DNA of 64,000 nt from Xenorhabdus innexi (GCF_002632485.1 NZ_NIBU01000008.1:1-64000), one strand, 5' to 3'. Shown: positions 17,549 to 27,441, numbered from the stretch's first letter. Notes: generated from the letters alone by a model not told the origin. Numbers and translations: made by a program.

Positions 17549-18322
17549 ATGAAAGTATTCTTAAAATTGCTGCTGGCTGGTGCCGTTACCCTTGCAATCA
17601 CTGCTCCCAGCTATGCCGGTAAAGATTTTGATGCCATAAAAGCCTCTGGCGTATTTAAAGTTGGTACAGAAGGGACATATCCTCCATTTACCTACCATGA
17701 TGCGACCAATAAATTAACTGGCTTTGATGTCGATATCGCCAGAGAAATTGCACGCCGGATGGATGTTAAACCAGAGTTTACGGAAGTGAAATGGGATGGT
17801 TTGATTGCAGGTCTGGATGCCAAACGCTTTGACGCCGTTATTAATCAGGTAGGCATTACTCCTGCGCGAGAGGCCAAATTCAGCTTTTCGATCCCTTATA
17901 CTGTCTCTCAGGTAGCACTTATCACACGGGATAATAATAACAGCATTAAATCTTTTGATGACCTAAAAGGAAAGCGCTCTGCACAATCTCTGACCAGCAA
18001 TTACGGGCAATTAGCAATATCTTATGGCGCGACACTGGTTAGCACAGATGGCTTTAACCAATCCATTGATTTGGTTGCCACCGGTCGGGCAGATGCCACA
18101 TTGAATGATCGCCTGTCATTTTTGGATTTCAAAAATCAGCGCCCGAATGCGCCCGTTAAAATTGTCGCTCAACAGACTGATGCCAGCAAATCAGCCGTTT
18201 TATTGCGCAAAGGTGATCCTGAATTGGTAGAAGCTATTAATAAAGCATTACAAGGCATGAAAGATGACGGAACTTATGCCCGCATTTCCGAGAAATATTT
18301 CGGTATTGATATTTCGAAATAA
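17549..18322 (+). CDS. Polar amino acid ABC transporter, periplasmic binding protein (copy 2)
   Basis: A 257-residue paralogue of the 15140-15913 protein, with signal peptide MKVFLKLLLAGAVTLAITAP then SYA. The mature start KDFDAIKASGVFKVGTEGTY is closely parallel to copy 1. Both copies have the same length and motif order, which indicates duplication. It follows the ATPase by 40 bases with a GGAG ribosome site. Two binding proteins serving one permease/ATPase pair could widen substrate range, as in the HisJ/LAO system of E. coli (established precedent, inferred here). Confidence 0.9.
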   Translation: MKVFLKLLLAGAVTLAITAPSYAGKDFDAIKASGVFKVGTEGTYPPFTYHDATNKLTGFDVDIAREIARRMDVKPEFTEVKWDGLIAGLDAKRFDAVINQVGITPAREAKFSFSIPYTVSQVALITRDNNNSIKSFDDLKGKRSAQSLTSNYGQLAISYGATLVSTDGFNQSIDLVATGRADATLNDRLSFLDFKNQRPNAPVKIVAQQTDASKSAVLLRKGDPELVEAINKALQGMKDDGTYARISEKYFGIDISK

Positions 18323-18420
18323 ATAATTAACTGATTAATCAGATTATATCCTTCAATTGCATTATCTTTTGCAAAGTGTCGGATATAATCCGATTCTTAT
18401 CATAATTGATCTTATACACA

Positions 18421-18522
18421 ATGGATTTCAAGTTGCATCGCGCCGGCAAGGGAACAAATCCCCGGGAGCATAGATTAACTATGTAACCGTAGCCAACAAA
18501 GAGGCAGCTAAAAGATGAAGTG
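18421..18522. repeat. Intergenic inverted-repeat element of Photorhabdus/Xenorhabdus type
   Basis: The stretch begins ATGGATTTCAAGTTGCATC and ends near GAGGCAGCTAAAAGATGAAG. The ends are imperfect inverted repeats (TTTCAAGTTGCATC against CTTTTAGCTGCCTC on the other strand). I recall near-identical sequences scattered in intergenic regions of Photorhabdus and Xenorhabdus. It has no coding potential and resembles a short non-autonomous element (MITE-like). It sits between the ABC operon and the converging 18538-18957 gene. Confidence 0.6.
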
Positions 18523-18537
18523 TATATATATTTATTG

Positions 18538-18957
18538 TTACCAAGCATCCGGACCAATCCATAATGTACTAATCTCATTATCAGTGTGCTCACATTGAGC
18601 ATATATTTTTTGCCCGGAAGAAGCAGCATAAAGGGCATTACTCAGAAAAGCCTTACCTAAAAGAGTATTATCTGTATATTTTATCCAGTAAAACTCATTA
18701 GATTTTGCATCCTTAGCAACACTGACCCCTATGCGATATGGATCTTCCCTATCATATCCAGTCGCTACAGAAAGAATATAGCCCTTATATGGCTTACCCT
18801 GTACACAACTCTTTCCAAACTGAATATTAGGAGGATGCTTATAATTATTATTAGGTTGTGAATTTCCTACTTGATTATATGAAATCGCTTCTGCTATACC
18901 GCAGGTCACTAAAATACCACATGCAAATAAACAAGAAATACCATTAAATAACTTCAT
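18538..18957 (-). CDS. Small secreted protein of unknown function
   Basis: A 139-residue protein with a clear Sec signal peptide (MKLFNGISCLFACGILVTCG, cleavage probably after AEA near residue 24). The mature part of about 115 residues contains two cysteines (in KSCVQGKPY and AQCEHTD) that could form a disulfide. It ends in STLWIGPDAW. I do not recognise a family. The gene is AT-rich and monocistronic, and lies in an accessory region next to an intergenic repeat, so it may be recently acquired. Confidence 0.6.
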   Translation of the reverse strand: MKLFNGISCLFACGILVTCGIAEAISYNQVGNSQPNNNYKHPPNIQFGKSCVQGKPYKGYILSVATGYDREDPYRIGVSVAKDAKSNEFYWIKYTDNTLLGKAFLSNALYAASSGQKIYAQCEHTDNEISTLWIGPDAW

Positions 18958-19537
18958 ATTAACCCCTAATTAAAAATTTATTATTTTAACATCAAGAATG
19001 AGTATCATAATTAGTGATAAAAATAATACATTTACGTATGAAGCAATAAACATAAAACAAAAGAAAATTTAATATCAATTAAATAAGATCCATTAAAAAT
19101 ATAGAAAACATCATTTAGATAATAAGTTAACAAAAACCAGATAGGGACAACATTACAACCAAGGTTACTATATCTATATAGTATAGTACCGATATGGTAC
19201 TTTTGTCATTTTTTCATGGCTAAATTTTCAATATTTAACAAAATAAGATAATAACTTTAATAATCAGTCACCTTCATGGAAATGAATTGACTTTAATCTA
19301 AATCAGGATATGTATAGCAGTTTAACTTCAACACATTGATTAAAAATGGATAAAGCAAAATAACTTTATCACCAGATATCACACTTTTGGGTTGGCATTG
19401 AATTAAATCTTACAACTGTTTACGATATCTTCGGTAAATTTATCGAATTAATCCATACTGTTACCAGATTATTATCTCAAGCGCTTGGCAAAATTTTTAA
19501 CCCGTACCCAAAAATAAAAAGACATAATGAGAAAACA
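18958..19537. other. AT-rich gene-free region
   Basis: About 580 bases between two divergent genes with no convincing open frame on either strand. Short A/T tracts dominate. GAGAAAA just before 19538 serves as the ribosome site of yjgM. I see no RNA gene or repeat here. Confidence 0.6.
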
Positions 19538-20041
19538 ATGATTAAAAACACAACACCTAACTACGTCATCCGCCTCATTACTCAACAAGATAACCCAGAT
19601 ATTGCAGCCATTATTCGCGAGGTATCCGCCGAACATGGTTTAACGGCTGATAAAGGATTCGCCGTTGCTGACCCTATTCTGGATACTCTCTACGAAGTTT
19701 ATAGTCAGCCCCGCAGTGCGTACTGGGTTGTTGAAATGGCGGGAAAGGTCGTCGGAGGCGGAGGCGTTGCCCCACTAACAGGTGGTGATCATAATACCTG
19801 CGAGCTGCAAAAAATGTATCTTTCATCAGCATTACGGGGCATGGGCGTTGCCAAGCAAATCGTCAGGCAATCTCTGGAATTCGGAGCAGAACAGGGCTTC
19901 ACTCGCTGTTATTTAGAAACAACAGAAAACCTGAAAGCAGCTATCGCTCTGTATGAAAAACTGGGATTCAGTTACCTTGATGCACCACTGGGTAATACCG
20001 GACACAGTGATTGTGAGGTCAGAATGGTCAGGGAGTTGTAA
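19538..20041 (+). CDS. yjgM: GNAT-family N-acetyltransferase YjgM
   Basis: A 167-residue acetyltransferase. The acetyl-CoA site is [15 protein letters not shown] (the Q/RxxGxG/A loop, near residue 100), followed by [21 protein letters not shown]. It matches E. coli YjgM along its length as I recall it ([34 protein letters not shown]). It keeps the E. coli neighbourhood with rraB and argI. The acetyl acceptor is not evident from sequence. Confidence 0.9.
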   Translation: MIKNTTPNYVIRLITQQDNPDIAAIIREVSAEHGLTADKGFAVADPILDTLYEVYSQPRSAYWVVEMAGKVVGGGGVAPLTGGDHNTCELQKMYLSSALRGMGVAKQIVRQSLEFGAEQGFTRCYLETTENLKAAIALYEKLGFSYLDAPLGNTGHSDCEVRMVREL

Positions 20042-20054
20042 GGCCATAATAATA

Positions 20055-20077
20055 TGCCCCGCGTGAACCGTGGGGCA
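20055..20077. terminator. 9-bp hairpin between convergent yjgM and rraB
   Basis: TGCCCCGCG (20055-20063) and CGTGGGGCA (20069-20077) pair with one G-U and a 5-base loop. It lies 14 bases past the yjgM stop and 18 bases past the rraB stop on the other strand. There is no strong U-run. Confidence 0.5.
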
Positions 20078-20094
20078 AATGCGATTGAAAAAAC

Positions 20095-20526
20095 TCAGTG
20101 TAATCTGGGTTCATCTTCTTCAGGGAAGAGATCGCCTATATCATCTTCATCATCTTCATCATCTGGCGCATTAGGGTCTTCAAAATAAGTCCCCCAGCCA
20201 TCATAATTCACACCAATTTTCTCAGCCAGATCCATCAACTGCTCAACCTGTACAATGATCAGATCAGCATCCAGACGGCTTTCACTAATCACGTCGCAGC
20301 ACATCAAAATAACGCGATCTTCTGTTTCCAGCTCTTCTGCATCTGTTACTTCATAACCAAGTTTAAATGCTTCAACAGCCGCTTTTTCCAGAAGATCAAA
20401 GTCTTCTGCTGAAAAATGGTGTTCAATGATATAAAGCGCATCAGGATCACTGCCATCTTCCAATAACTCTTCGATGATCAAGCGAGTTTCTTCACGCTGT
20501 TCTTCCAGTGCATGTGGGTCTGCCAT
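20095..20526 (-). CDS. rraB: Ribonuclease E inhibitor RraB
   Basis: A 143-residue acidic protein that binds RNase E and alters degradosome composition. It has the N-terminus [19 protein letters not shown], the central [18 protein letters not shown], and the family tail [19 protein letters not shown] followed by an acidic run. Length and sequence agree with E. coli RraB (YjgD), and its place beside argI is conserved. Confidence 0.96.
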   Translation of the reverse strand: MADPHALEEQREETRLIIEELLEDGSDPDALYIIEHHFSAEDFDLLEKAAVEAFKLGYEVTDAEELETEDRVILMCCDVISESRLDADLIIVQVEQLMDLAEKIGVNYDGWGTYFEDPNAPDDEDDEDDIGDLFPEEDEPRLH

Positions 20527-20715
20527 GCCAATCCCCCTGTCAGTTGGCTATCCTGTTCCGCATTCTCCCATCTTTTACTTACAAAGGATATAGCTATCCC
20601 ATGTTGTTAAACCAAAAGTACAGGCCTTAAGTACCGAATCACAATTCTGCTGGCTCTTCTTAAATCTTCAATACACACTACAGCACTTGCAATAAGATTT
20701 TTTATTGATATATAT

Positions 20716-20729
20716 TGCATATTAATTCA
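20716..20729 (+). promoter_or_regulatory. ArgR operator half (ARG box) upstream of argF
   Basis: TGCATATTAATTCA matches the ARG box TGAATNNNNATTCA with one mismatch and lies 27 bases before the argF start. E. coli arg genes carry two such boxes about 21 bp apart. The upstream partner here (around 20695-20708) is poor, so only this box is called. Confidence 0.55.
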
Positions 20730-20755
20730 TTTCCATCTTGTAGGGATAATGCCGC

Positions 20756-21769
20756 ATGAATCCATTTTTCCACTGCCACTTTCTGAGATTACTTGACTAT
20801 AAGCCTGAGGAAATTGAAATTTTCTTATCCTTGTCTACGGAATTAAAAACGAATAAAAAATCAGGTAAAGAAATTCCTCTACTGGTAGGAAAGAATATCG
20901 CCCTGATTTTTGAGAAAGATTCCACCCGCACACGCTGTGCATTTGAGGTTGCAGCACATGATCAAGGGGCAAATGTCACCTATTTAGGCCCCAGCGGCAG
21001 CCAGATTGGGCATAAAGAGTCGATCAGGGATACAGCAAGGGTTCTCGGGCGTTTGTATGATGGTATTCAGTACCGTGGTTATGGGCAGACAATCGTCGAT
21101 ACACTGGCAAAATATGCCGGTGTTCCCGTCTGGAATGGCCTGACGGATGAATTCCATCCAACTCAGCTATTAGCCGATCTGCTGACCATGCAGGAACACA
21201 GTAAAAAGCCATTCACCGAAATGAAACTGGCCTATCTGGGCGATGCCCGTAATAACATGGGTAATACATTGCTGGAAGCGGCTGCATTGACGGGGCTGGA
21301 TGTGCGGCTGGTTGCGCCAAAAACCTGCTGGCCGGATGCACAATTGGTTAATGAATGCCAAGCACAGGCAATAGCGACTGGCGGAAAAATCACACTGACG
21401 GAAGATATTGCCACTGGCGTACAGGATGTGGATTTCCTTTACACCGATGTCTGGGTCTCAATGGGTGAACCGAAAAACGTCTGGCAGGAGCGCATTAAAT
21501 TATTAGCTCCTTATCAGGTTAATATGGATATTATAAAAATGACGAAAAACCCAGATGTGAAATTCCTGCACTGTCTCCCGGCATTTCATGATGAAGAAAC
21601 CATTCTGGGTAAACAAATTGCGGAAGAATTCAATTTGTCTGGTGGTCTGGAAGTAACCAATGAAGTTTTTGAATCAAAACACAGTATTGTTTTTGATCAG
21701 GCAGAAAACCGCATGCACACCATTAAAGCAGTGATGGTAGCAACATTGGTACAGGAACTGGATTTATGA
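20756..21769 (+). CDS. argF: Ornithine carbamoyltransferase
   Basis: A 337-residue enzyme that makes citrulline from ornithine and carbamoyl phosphate in arginine synthesis. The carbamoyl-phosphate loop is STRTRCAFE (near residue 56). [13 protein letters not shown], the ornithine-side DVWVSMGE, and [10 protein letters not shown] with its catalytic Cys are all present. It corresponds to E. coli ArgI by position beside rraB and pyrB. It is monocistronic, with an ARG box upstream and a hairpin downstream. Confidence 0.97.
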   Translation: MNPFFHCHFLRLLDYKPEEIEIFLSLSTELKTNKKSGKEIPLLVGKNIALIFEKDSTRTRCAFEVAAHDQGANVTYLGPSGSQIGHKESIRDTARVLGRLYDGIQYRGYGQTIVDTLAKYAGVPVWNGLTDEFHPTQLLADLLTMQEHSKKPFTEMKLAYLGDARNNMGNTLLEAAALTGLDVRLVAPKTCWPDAQLVNECQAQAIATGGKITLTEDIATGVQDVDFLYTDVWVSMGEPKNVWQERIKLLAPYQVNMDIIKMTKNPDVKFLHCLPAFHDEETILGKQIAEEFNLSGGLEVTNEVFESKHSIVFDQAENRMHTIKAVMVATLVQELDL

Positions 21770-21781
21770 TTAAAGCCTTAT

Positions 21782-21801
21782 GCGGTGCACTTAAGCACCG
21801 C
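21782..21801. terminator. Hairpin between convergent argF and lysE-type gene
   Basis: GCGGTGC (21782-21788) pairs perfectly with GCACCGC (21795-21801) across ACTTAA. The element lies 12 bases past the argF stop. The following TTACAGTTTC is only moderately T-rich. Confidence 0.6.
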
Positions 21802-21839
21802 TTACAGTTTCACAAAAACAAGTAGCCATCTTCTATCAC

Positions 21840-22460
21840 TCACCGCCGACTTAACGCCAGATTAAACGCAAAAAACAGAAATAACCCTCCTGTCGCCCGG
21901 TTCATCCATTTAATGACATTCCCTCGGCGTAAGATATGGGAAAGCGGGCGGGTAGCATAAATCAGCGCTAATGACCATATCGTACCCAGTACGACATGAA
22001 TGGCGACTAAGCCAAATGTCCAGACTATCGGCGAATGCCCCTGAGGAATAAACTGAGGTAAGAAAGAGACATAAAATACGCCCATCTTTGGATTTAATAC
22101 GTTTCCCAACATGCCTTTGATAAACCAGTTCGACGTTTTAACCGAAGAAGTGTTTTCGCCACCAAGCTCGGAGTTAGGGCGCAGGATCATCTGGACTCCC
22201 AACCAGCATAAATACAGTGCCCCGCACCATTTCAGAATATTAAATGCCAGCTCAGACACCGCAATCAGCGCCCCCAAACCAAATGCCACCATCGCTCCCC
22301 AGATAAAGCATCCTGCATCAATCCCAAGAGCTGCCTGAAAAGCTTTCCTACCACCTTCTGCGGCGGCGGTTCTTAAAATCAAAGCTGTATCCAGACCGGG
22401 TGTTAATGTTAATAATGTGGCAGCAACCATGAATGCCAGCAGAGAATCCAGAACTGTCAT
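21840..22460 (-). CDS. LysE/RhtB-family amino acid exporter
   Basis: A 206-residue inner-membrane protein with about six hydrophobic segments. The family signature is TPGLDTALILRTAAAEGGRKAFQAALG near the N-terminus, and ALYLCWLGVQMI and FIKGMLGNVLNPKMGVFYVSFLPQF follow. It should export an amino acid or homoserine lactone-type compound by proton antiport; the substrate is not evident. I chose the ATG at 22460 over 22472 because the GGAGAT ribosome site lies between the two. Confidence 0.88.
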   Translation of the reverse strand: MTVLDSLLAFMVAATLLTLTPGLDTALILRTAAAEGGRKAFQAALGIDAGCFIWGAMVAFGLGALIAVSELAFNILKWCGALYLCWLGVQMILRPNSELGGENTSSVKTSNWFIKGMLGNVLNPKMGVFYVSFLPQFIPQGHSPIVWTFGLVAIHVVLGTIWSLALIYATRPLSHILRRGNVIKWMNRATGGLFLFFAFNLALSRR

Positions 22461-22579
22461 TTTTATCTCCATAGATAAGCGGGCGTAATTGGCTTCATTT
22501 TTATTTAATACTGATATATTCGACAGAAACCGCCTTTGTCAACCAAACGCCATTCTCCACCTGATGAAATCAGCATTTT

Positions 22580-23377
22580 TTATCTATTTTTCATTACCCA
22601 ACGATTCAAATAACTATCAAGCAATTCCTGATTACGCTCACGATTATCCTTAAGCTCACAACGTATCAGTGTCTGATCCAGTTCTGATTCAATAAAGGCG
22701 TGCACTGTCGGTTTACGCGCACCGTATTCTGCCTCATTTGCAGAGCGTTTAATCCGTAACAGGTCTGTAATTTCTGCTTTTAATTGATGATCATAAACTG
22801 TACCAGCCACCAGCGTTTCAAAATCTATCGGTGGTACCCCTTTGCCCATCTCAATCCAACGTACCGCCAGTAATGGCCGTAATACATAGAAATATTTTTT
22901 TAACCGGACTTCTTCACCCTGCAAATAACCCCGGAAGTTTTTCTTTGCCATAGAAAGATAGTGATAACGCGCTTTCATATCCGAGAAAAAATGTGGCACC
23001 ATCGTTTTAAGCCCATTAGTTGCAGCCGCGTTAGCATGATAAATAACTGGTGAATCCAGCCACTCCATCAATGCCGGGTTTGCCTGCTTCATGAGTTTTA
23101 AGGCCTTACGTAGCTCCCAACCGCTGATATCCAATTCATCACTGATTGGCAGTTCAATAACATCCCGACCCGCTTCCACTTTGAGATACCAATCCACAGG
23201 GTGAACATAAATAAACCGCACATCGTAATCGCTGTCCGGTGAGGCAAAACCCCACCCACGGCTACCCGATTCACAGGCGTACAATACTCGTACACCATAT
23301 TTTTTCTCTATTTTTTCCAGTTCTTTTTTAATACGGCTCCGCATTTCCGGGCTGACTGTTTCTGCTTCCTTTTTCAT
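22580..23377 (-). CDS. Nucleotidyltransferase-fold protein of the RtcB locus
   Basis: A 265-residue protein with the minimal nucleotidyltransferase active site: GSRGWGFASPDSDYDVRFIYV (about residues 38-58) gives the GS motif and the DxD metal site. The rest is helical, with MEWLDSPVIY and a basic LKKYFYVLRPLLA. It resembles the COG3541 predicted nucleotidyltransferases often found next to rtcB. It lies 22 bases after rtcB on the same strand, in the place of the RNA cyclase gene rtcA of E. coli, so a role in RNA end repair or tailing is likely. The substrate is unknown. Confidence 0.8.
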   Translation of the reverse strand: MKKEAETVSPEMRSRIKKELEKIEKKYGVRVLYACESGSRGWGFASPDSDYDVRFIYVHPVDWYLKVEAGRDVIELPISDELDISGWELRKALKLMKQANPALMEWLDSPVIYHANAAATNGLKTMVPHFFSDMKARYHYLSMAKKNFRGYLQGEEVRLKKYFYVLRPLLAVRWIEMGKGVPPIDFETLVAGTVYDHQLKAEITDLLRIKRSANEAEYGARKPTVHAFIESELDQTLIRCELKDNRERNQELLDSYLNRWVMKNR

Positions 23378-23399
23378 TTTCCTTTTTCCTATTGATCCT

Positions 23400-24641
23400 C
23401 TATCCTTTTACACACACTACCTGCCGCAAGGTATGCACAATTTCCACCAGCGAAGATTGTGCTGTCATCACTGCATCAATATCTTTATATGCCATCGGAA
23501 TTTCATCAATGACATCACTGTCTTTACGGCACTCAACATGCGCTGTAGCTCGCTTCTGATCACTCACAGTAAAACGTTTTTTTGCTTCAGTACGACTCAT
23601 TACACGCCCTGCTCCGTGGCTGCATGAGCAAAAACTCTCTTCGTTCCCAAGGCCACGGACAATATAACTTTTCGCCCCCATCGAACCCGGAATAATTCCC
23701 ATCTGGCCTTTACGGGCTGACACTGCGCCTTTGCGGGTTACCAAAACCTCTTCCCCGTAGTGCTGCTCACGCTGCACATAGTTATGATGGCAATTCACGG
23801 CTTCCTGCTGGGTTGTAAACGGTTTTGGTATCTCTCGTGACAATGCTTCAAGCACTCGGTGCATCATCACTTCTCTATTCTGGCGCGCATAATCCTGTGC
23901 CCAGTCCACTGCTTCCATATAATCGCCGAAGTAACGGTTTCCCTCCTCAAAATAGGCCAAATCACGATCAGGCAGGTTAGCGATATGTTGCTGCATATCT
24001 TTCTGTGCCAGTGTAATAAACAGATTACCGATGGCATTTCCTACCCCACGGGAACCGCTATGCAGCATTACCCAAACACAATCCGCTTCATCAAGACACA
24101 GTTCTATAAAATGATTCCCTGTTCCCAGCGTACCCAAATGTTGACGGTTATTGGTGTTCAGCAGTTTCGGGTATTTATCGGTAATATGTTTAAATCTATC
24201 CGCCAACGTTGCCCAATGTTGATCGACTATTTCCGGTGCCTTATTCCAGGAACCTTTATCCCGTCCTCCACGGTTCACAGTACGTCCATGCGGTACAGCA
24301 GCTTCAATGGCATAACGGATATTCTGTAGATTATCCGGCAAATCCGATGCCACCAGCGAAGTACGGACTGCTATCATTCCGCATCCAATATCCACCCCAA
24401 CCGCAGCCGGAATAATGGCTCCGCGCGTCGGAATTACGCTCCCGATGGTGGAACCCTTACCGACATGAACATCCGGCATTACTGCCAAGTGTTTAAATAC
24501 GAAAGGCATTTTGGCCGTGTTTTGTAATTGTGTAATCGCCTTTGGATCAACAGGCACTCCATTTGTCCACATTTTTACCGGAGCACCATTTTCCTGAGTC
24601 AATAAGTTATAAGCGTTGGTTTTCATTTCAGTTGTTGTCAT
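23400..24641 (-). CDS. rtcB: RNA-splicing ligase RtcB (3'-phosphate/5'-OH ligase)
   Basis: A 413-residue GTP- and Mn-dependent ligase that joins RNA 2',3'-cyclic or 3'-phosphate ends to 5'-OH ends. Metal and catalytic motifs are PDVHVGKGSTIGSV, GVDIGCGMIAV (Cys ligand), HSGSRGVGN and the guanylated-His motif SHGAGRVMSR. I chose the ATG at 24641, not 24710, because AAGGAGA lies 6 bases before it. Expression is probably switched by RtcR from the sigma-54 promoter at 24678-24694. The nucleotidyltransferase gene follows in the same operon. Confidence 0.95.
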   Translation of the reverse strand: MTTTEMKTNAYNLLTQENGAPVKMWTNGVPVDPKAITQLQNTAKMPFVFKHLAVMPDVHVGKGSTIGSVIPTRGAIIPAAVGVDIGCGMIAVRTSLVASDLPDNLQNIRYAIEAAVPHGRTVNRGGRDKGSWNKAPEIVDQHWATLADRFKHITDKYPKLLNTNNRQHLGTLGTGNHFIELCLDEADCVWVMLHSGSRGVGNAIGNLFITLAQKDMQQHIANLPDRDLAYFEEGNRYFGDYMEAVDWAQDYARQNREVMMHRVLEALSREIPKPFTTQQEAVNCHHNYVQREQHYGEEVLVTRKGAVSARKGQMGIIPGSMGAKSYIVRGLGNEESFCSCSHGAGRVMSRTEAKKRFTVSDQKRATAHVECRKDSDVIDEIPMAYKDIDAVMTAQSSLVEIVHTLRQVVCVKG

Positions 24642-24677
24642 TTTTGTTCTCCTTTGATTTTTGATACTTAGTTGTAT

Positions 24678-24694
24678 TGCCAATCCCGTGCCAA
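24678..24694 (-). promoter_or_regulatory. Sigma-54 promoter of rtcB
   Basis: On the minus strand the sequence is TTGGCACGGGATTGGCA, matching TTGGCACGNNNNTTGCA with the invariant GG at -24 and GC at -12 in place. It ends 37 bases upstream of the rtcB ATG. The divergent rtcR encodes a sigma-54 activator, which supports the call. Confidence 0.85.
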
Positions 24695-24843
24695 TTTTGA
24701 AAAAACACAAAAAATATTTTTATTGCATTGAAAAATAACAATTTTTATTCTCCTGCATTTTTTATGATTGTTTTTATCATTTGATTTTTTTATCTTTTTA
24801 TATCGTCATTTATAAATTTAGATAATTAATCATAGAGGCAAGG

Positions 24844-26421
24844 ATGAAACGCAGAGTTGCTATCGGGGTTTTAGGGACAACATTAGATAAACGAGGGAAA
24901 AAGGCGAATCGTTGGACTAAATGGCGCCCCACTATCGGATTATGTCAGCAGCCTGAACTACCGGTCGATAGGCTGGAGTTACTGTATCAAACAGATAACT
25001 ACAGTCTGGCGCAACGAGTTAAAGAAGATATTGAAGAAACCTCTCCCCAAACTCGTGTTGTTCTGCAAGAAACCCAGATTGAAGACCCGTGGGATTTTGA
25101 GGAGGTTTATACTGCCCTGCTTGATTTTGCAGTTCGCTACCCTTTCGATATTGAGCATGAAGAGTATCTGGTACATATCACTACGGGAACTCATGTTGCC
25201 CAGATTTGCTGGTTTCTGCTGACTGAAGCACGTTATCTGCCAGCCCGGTTAATTCAGACATCCCCCAGAAATAGTGGTCGCGATAGCCATCCAGAAGGCA
25301 TCTATACCATTATCGATTTAGATCTCAGTCGCTACACCACACTAACCAGCCGCTTTCTGCGTGAACAACAAGAGCAGGTTGCCTTCCTGAAATCAGGTAT
25401 CGCTACGCGCAATAACCACTTCAACCAGATGATCGAGCAGATTGAGCGTGTTGCTCTGCGTTCTTCCGCACCGATTCTGCTGACCGGGCCAACCGGTGCA
25501 GGTAAGTCTTTTCTGGCTCGTCGAATCTACCAACTCCGGCAATCACGCCATCTGCTTAAAGGGCGTTTTGTCGAAGTGAACTGTGCAACATTGCGTGGTG
25601 ATAATGCCATGTCTACACTATTCGGACACGTTAAAGGGGCATTTACAGGTGCGATCCAGCCGCGAACCGGCCTATTACGCGAGGCCGATGGTGGTATCTT
25701 ATTTCTGGATGAAGTGGCGGAGTTAGGCCTTGATGAACAGGCAATGTTACTGAAAGCCATTGAAGAGAAAAATTTCCTGCCATATGGCTCTGATCGGGAA
25801 GTCTACAGCGACTTTCAATTAATTGCGGGTACTCATCGGGATCTGCGCAATTGGGTGGTTCAGGGGAAATTCCGTGAAGATTTGTATGCCCGTATCAATA
25901 TGTGGACTTATCAGTTACCCGGACTTGCCCAGCGTCGTGAAGATATTGAACCCAATATCGACTATGAACTGGCTCGCTATGCACAAATGCAGCAAACACA
26001 GGTTCGCTTTGATAAAGAAGCACGGCAGATTTACCTGAGTTTTGCCTGTTCAGAACAAGCCGAGTGGCGGGGAAATTTCCGTGAGTTAAGTGCCTCTGTC
26101 GCTCGCATGGCAACATTTGCTGAAAATGGCCGCATCAATCAATATCTGGCAGAAGAAGAAATTATCCGCCTAAAACAACACTGGCAAGGAGAAAATAGTT
26201 CCTCTCTGCTACCGGATCATTTAGCAGAAATTGATCTGTTTGATCGCCAGCAGTTAGAAACCGTTATCAAAGTTTGTCGGGAATCTGCCAGTTTATCAGA
26301 GGCTGGGCGCAAGCTTTTCGCTGTTTCCCGCCAACAAAAGAAACAACCCAATGATGCCGACAGGTTACGTAAATACCTTGCCCGGTTCGGTCTGGACTGG
26401 GAAATCATTCAGCAATATTAG
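24844..26421 (+). CDS. rtcR: Sigma-54-dependent activator RtcR
   Basis: A 525-residue regulator of the rtc operon. Residues 1-180 form the RtcR sensor domain, a CARF-like fold thought to sense RNA-damage ligands. A AAA+ domain follows with Walker A GPTGAGKS (about 216-223), the sigma-54 contact GAFTGA (about 265-270) and Walker [10 protein letters not shown]. The C-terminal part carries an HTH-type segment ([20 protein letters not shown]). It is divergent from rtcB, and its stop overlaps the ribosome site of the RNase Z gene. Confidence 0.94.
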   Translation: MKRRVAIGVLGTTLDKRGKKANRWTKWRPTIGLCQQPELPVDRLELLYQTDNYSLAQRVKEDIEETSPQTRVVLQETQIEDPWDFEEVYTALLDFAVRYPFDIEHEEYLVHITTGTHVAQICWFLLTEARYLPARLIQTSPRNSGRDSHPEGIYTIIDLDLSRYTTLTSRFLREQQEQVAFLKSGIATRNNHFNQMIEQIERVALRSSAPILLTGPTGAGKSFLARRIYQLRQSRHLLKGRFVEVNCATLRGDNAMSTLFGHVKGAFTGAIQPRTGLLREADGGILFLDEVAELGLDEQAMLLKAIEEKNFLPYGSDREVYSDFQLIAGTHRDLRNWVVQGKFREDLYARINMWTYQLPGLAQRREDIEPNIDYELARYAQMQQTQVRFDKEARQIYLSFACSEQAEWRGNFRELSASVARMATFAENGRINQYLAEEEIIRLKQHWQGENSSSLLPDHLAEIDLFDRQQLETVIKVCRESASLSEAGRKLFAVSRQQKKQPNDADRLRKYLARFGLDWEIIQQY

Positions 26422-26432
26422 GACAAGACGAT

Positions 26433-27350
26433 ATGGAGCTAAAATTTCTGGGTACCAGCGCAGGTATTCCGACTAAAGAACGCAATGTCACCAGCCTTAT
26501 TCTCGACTTACAGGAGACCCGCAGTTCGCTGTGGATGTTTGACTGCGGTGAAGGAACGCAACACCAGATCCTTCATTCCCCGATTAAAATCTCCAAACTG
26601 GAAAAGATCTTTATCACCCATTTGCACGGTGATCATATCTTTGGCCTGCCCGGCTTATTATGCAGCCGATCAATGGGAGGCTCTACCGACCCGCTGACGC
26701 TATACGGACCAAAAGGCATACGCCAGTTTGTGGAAACAGCACTGCAATTAAGCAGTTCTTTTCTGACCTATCCGTTGGAAATTATTGAAGTACAGTCGGG
26801 ATTATTGTTTGATGATGACACAATGAAAGTCACAGCTTACGCCCTGAATCATCGCGTGGAGTGTTATGGCTATAGGATTGAAGAGCATGATAAACCCGGC
26901 GCTCTGGATGCACAAAAACTGAATCAGGATGGCATTCCCCGTGGCCCGTGGATGCAAACCCTGAAACAAGGCGGCACAGTAACACTGGAAGATGGGCGGA
27001 CAATTTGCGGTAAAGATTATCTGGGAGCCTCAATTCGAGGCAGATCATTAGCTATTTTCGGCGATACCGAACCCACACCAGAAGCCCTGAAACTGGCAGC
27101 TAATGTTAATGTTATGGTACATGAAATCACACTGGAAGATGCGTTTGCCAAAAAAGCCAATGAGCGCGGTCATTCTACCACCAAACAGGCGGCAACACTG
27201 GCCCGTGATGCCAAAGTAAAACACTTTATCGCAACACATATCAGCGGACGTTATGGTAAAGAGGACTGTCCACGATTACTGGCAGAATGCCGGGAAATAT
27301 TTCCTAATACTGATTTAGCTGAGGACTTTTTGGTATTTGCGGTTAAGTAA
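26433..27350 (+). CDS. rnz: Ribonuclease Z / RNase BN
   Basis: A 305-residue metallo-beta-lactamase fold nuclease that processes tRNA 3' ends. The zinc motif HLHGDH lies near residues 63-68, with [17 protein letters not shown] at the N-terminus and the exosite segment GIPRGPWM. Later metal ligands sit in IFGDTEPT and [11 protein letters not shown]. It corresponds to E. coli ElaC/RbnA but is in a different location, only 11 bases after rtcR with the AGGA ribosome site inside the rtcR stop. Co-transcription with an RNA-repair regulator is notable. Confidence 0.95.
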   Translation: MELKFLGTSAGIPTKERNVTSLILDLQETRSSLWMFDCGEGTQHQILHSPIKISKLEKIFITHLHGDHIFGLPGLLCSRSMGGSTDPLTLYGPKGIRQFVETALQLSSSFLTYPLEIIEVQSGLLFDDDTMKVTAYALNHRVECYGYRIEEHDKPGALDAQKLNQDGIPRGPWMQTLKQGGTVTLEDGRTICGKDYLGASIRGRSLAIFGDTEPTPEALKLAANVNVMVHEITLEDAFAKKANERGHSTTKQAATLARDAKVKHFIATHISGRYGKEDCPRLLAECREIFPNTDLAEDFLVFAVK

Positions 27351-27376
27351 TCTGATACCCAATATGGCTGATAATC

Positions 27377-27441
27377 ATGATGCAAATACACATCCTATTC
27401 GCCCCATAAAATGAGAAGGTTATGCACCTTATTTGCATCAT
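27377..27441. repeat. 65-bp element with perfect 12-bp terminal inverted repeats
   Basis: ATGATGCAAATA (27377-27388) and TATTTGCATCAT (27430-27441) are perfect inverted repeats flanking 41 bases. It lies just past the rnz stop, so it could act as a weak terminator, or it could be a short repeat element. No second copy is obvious in this window. Confidence 0.5.
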
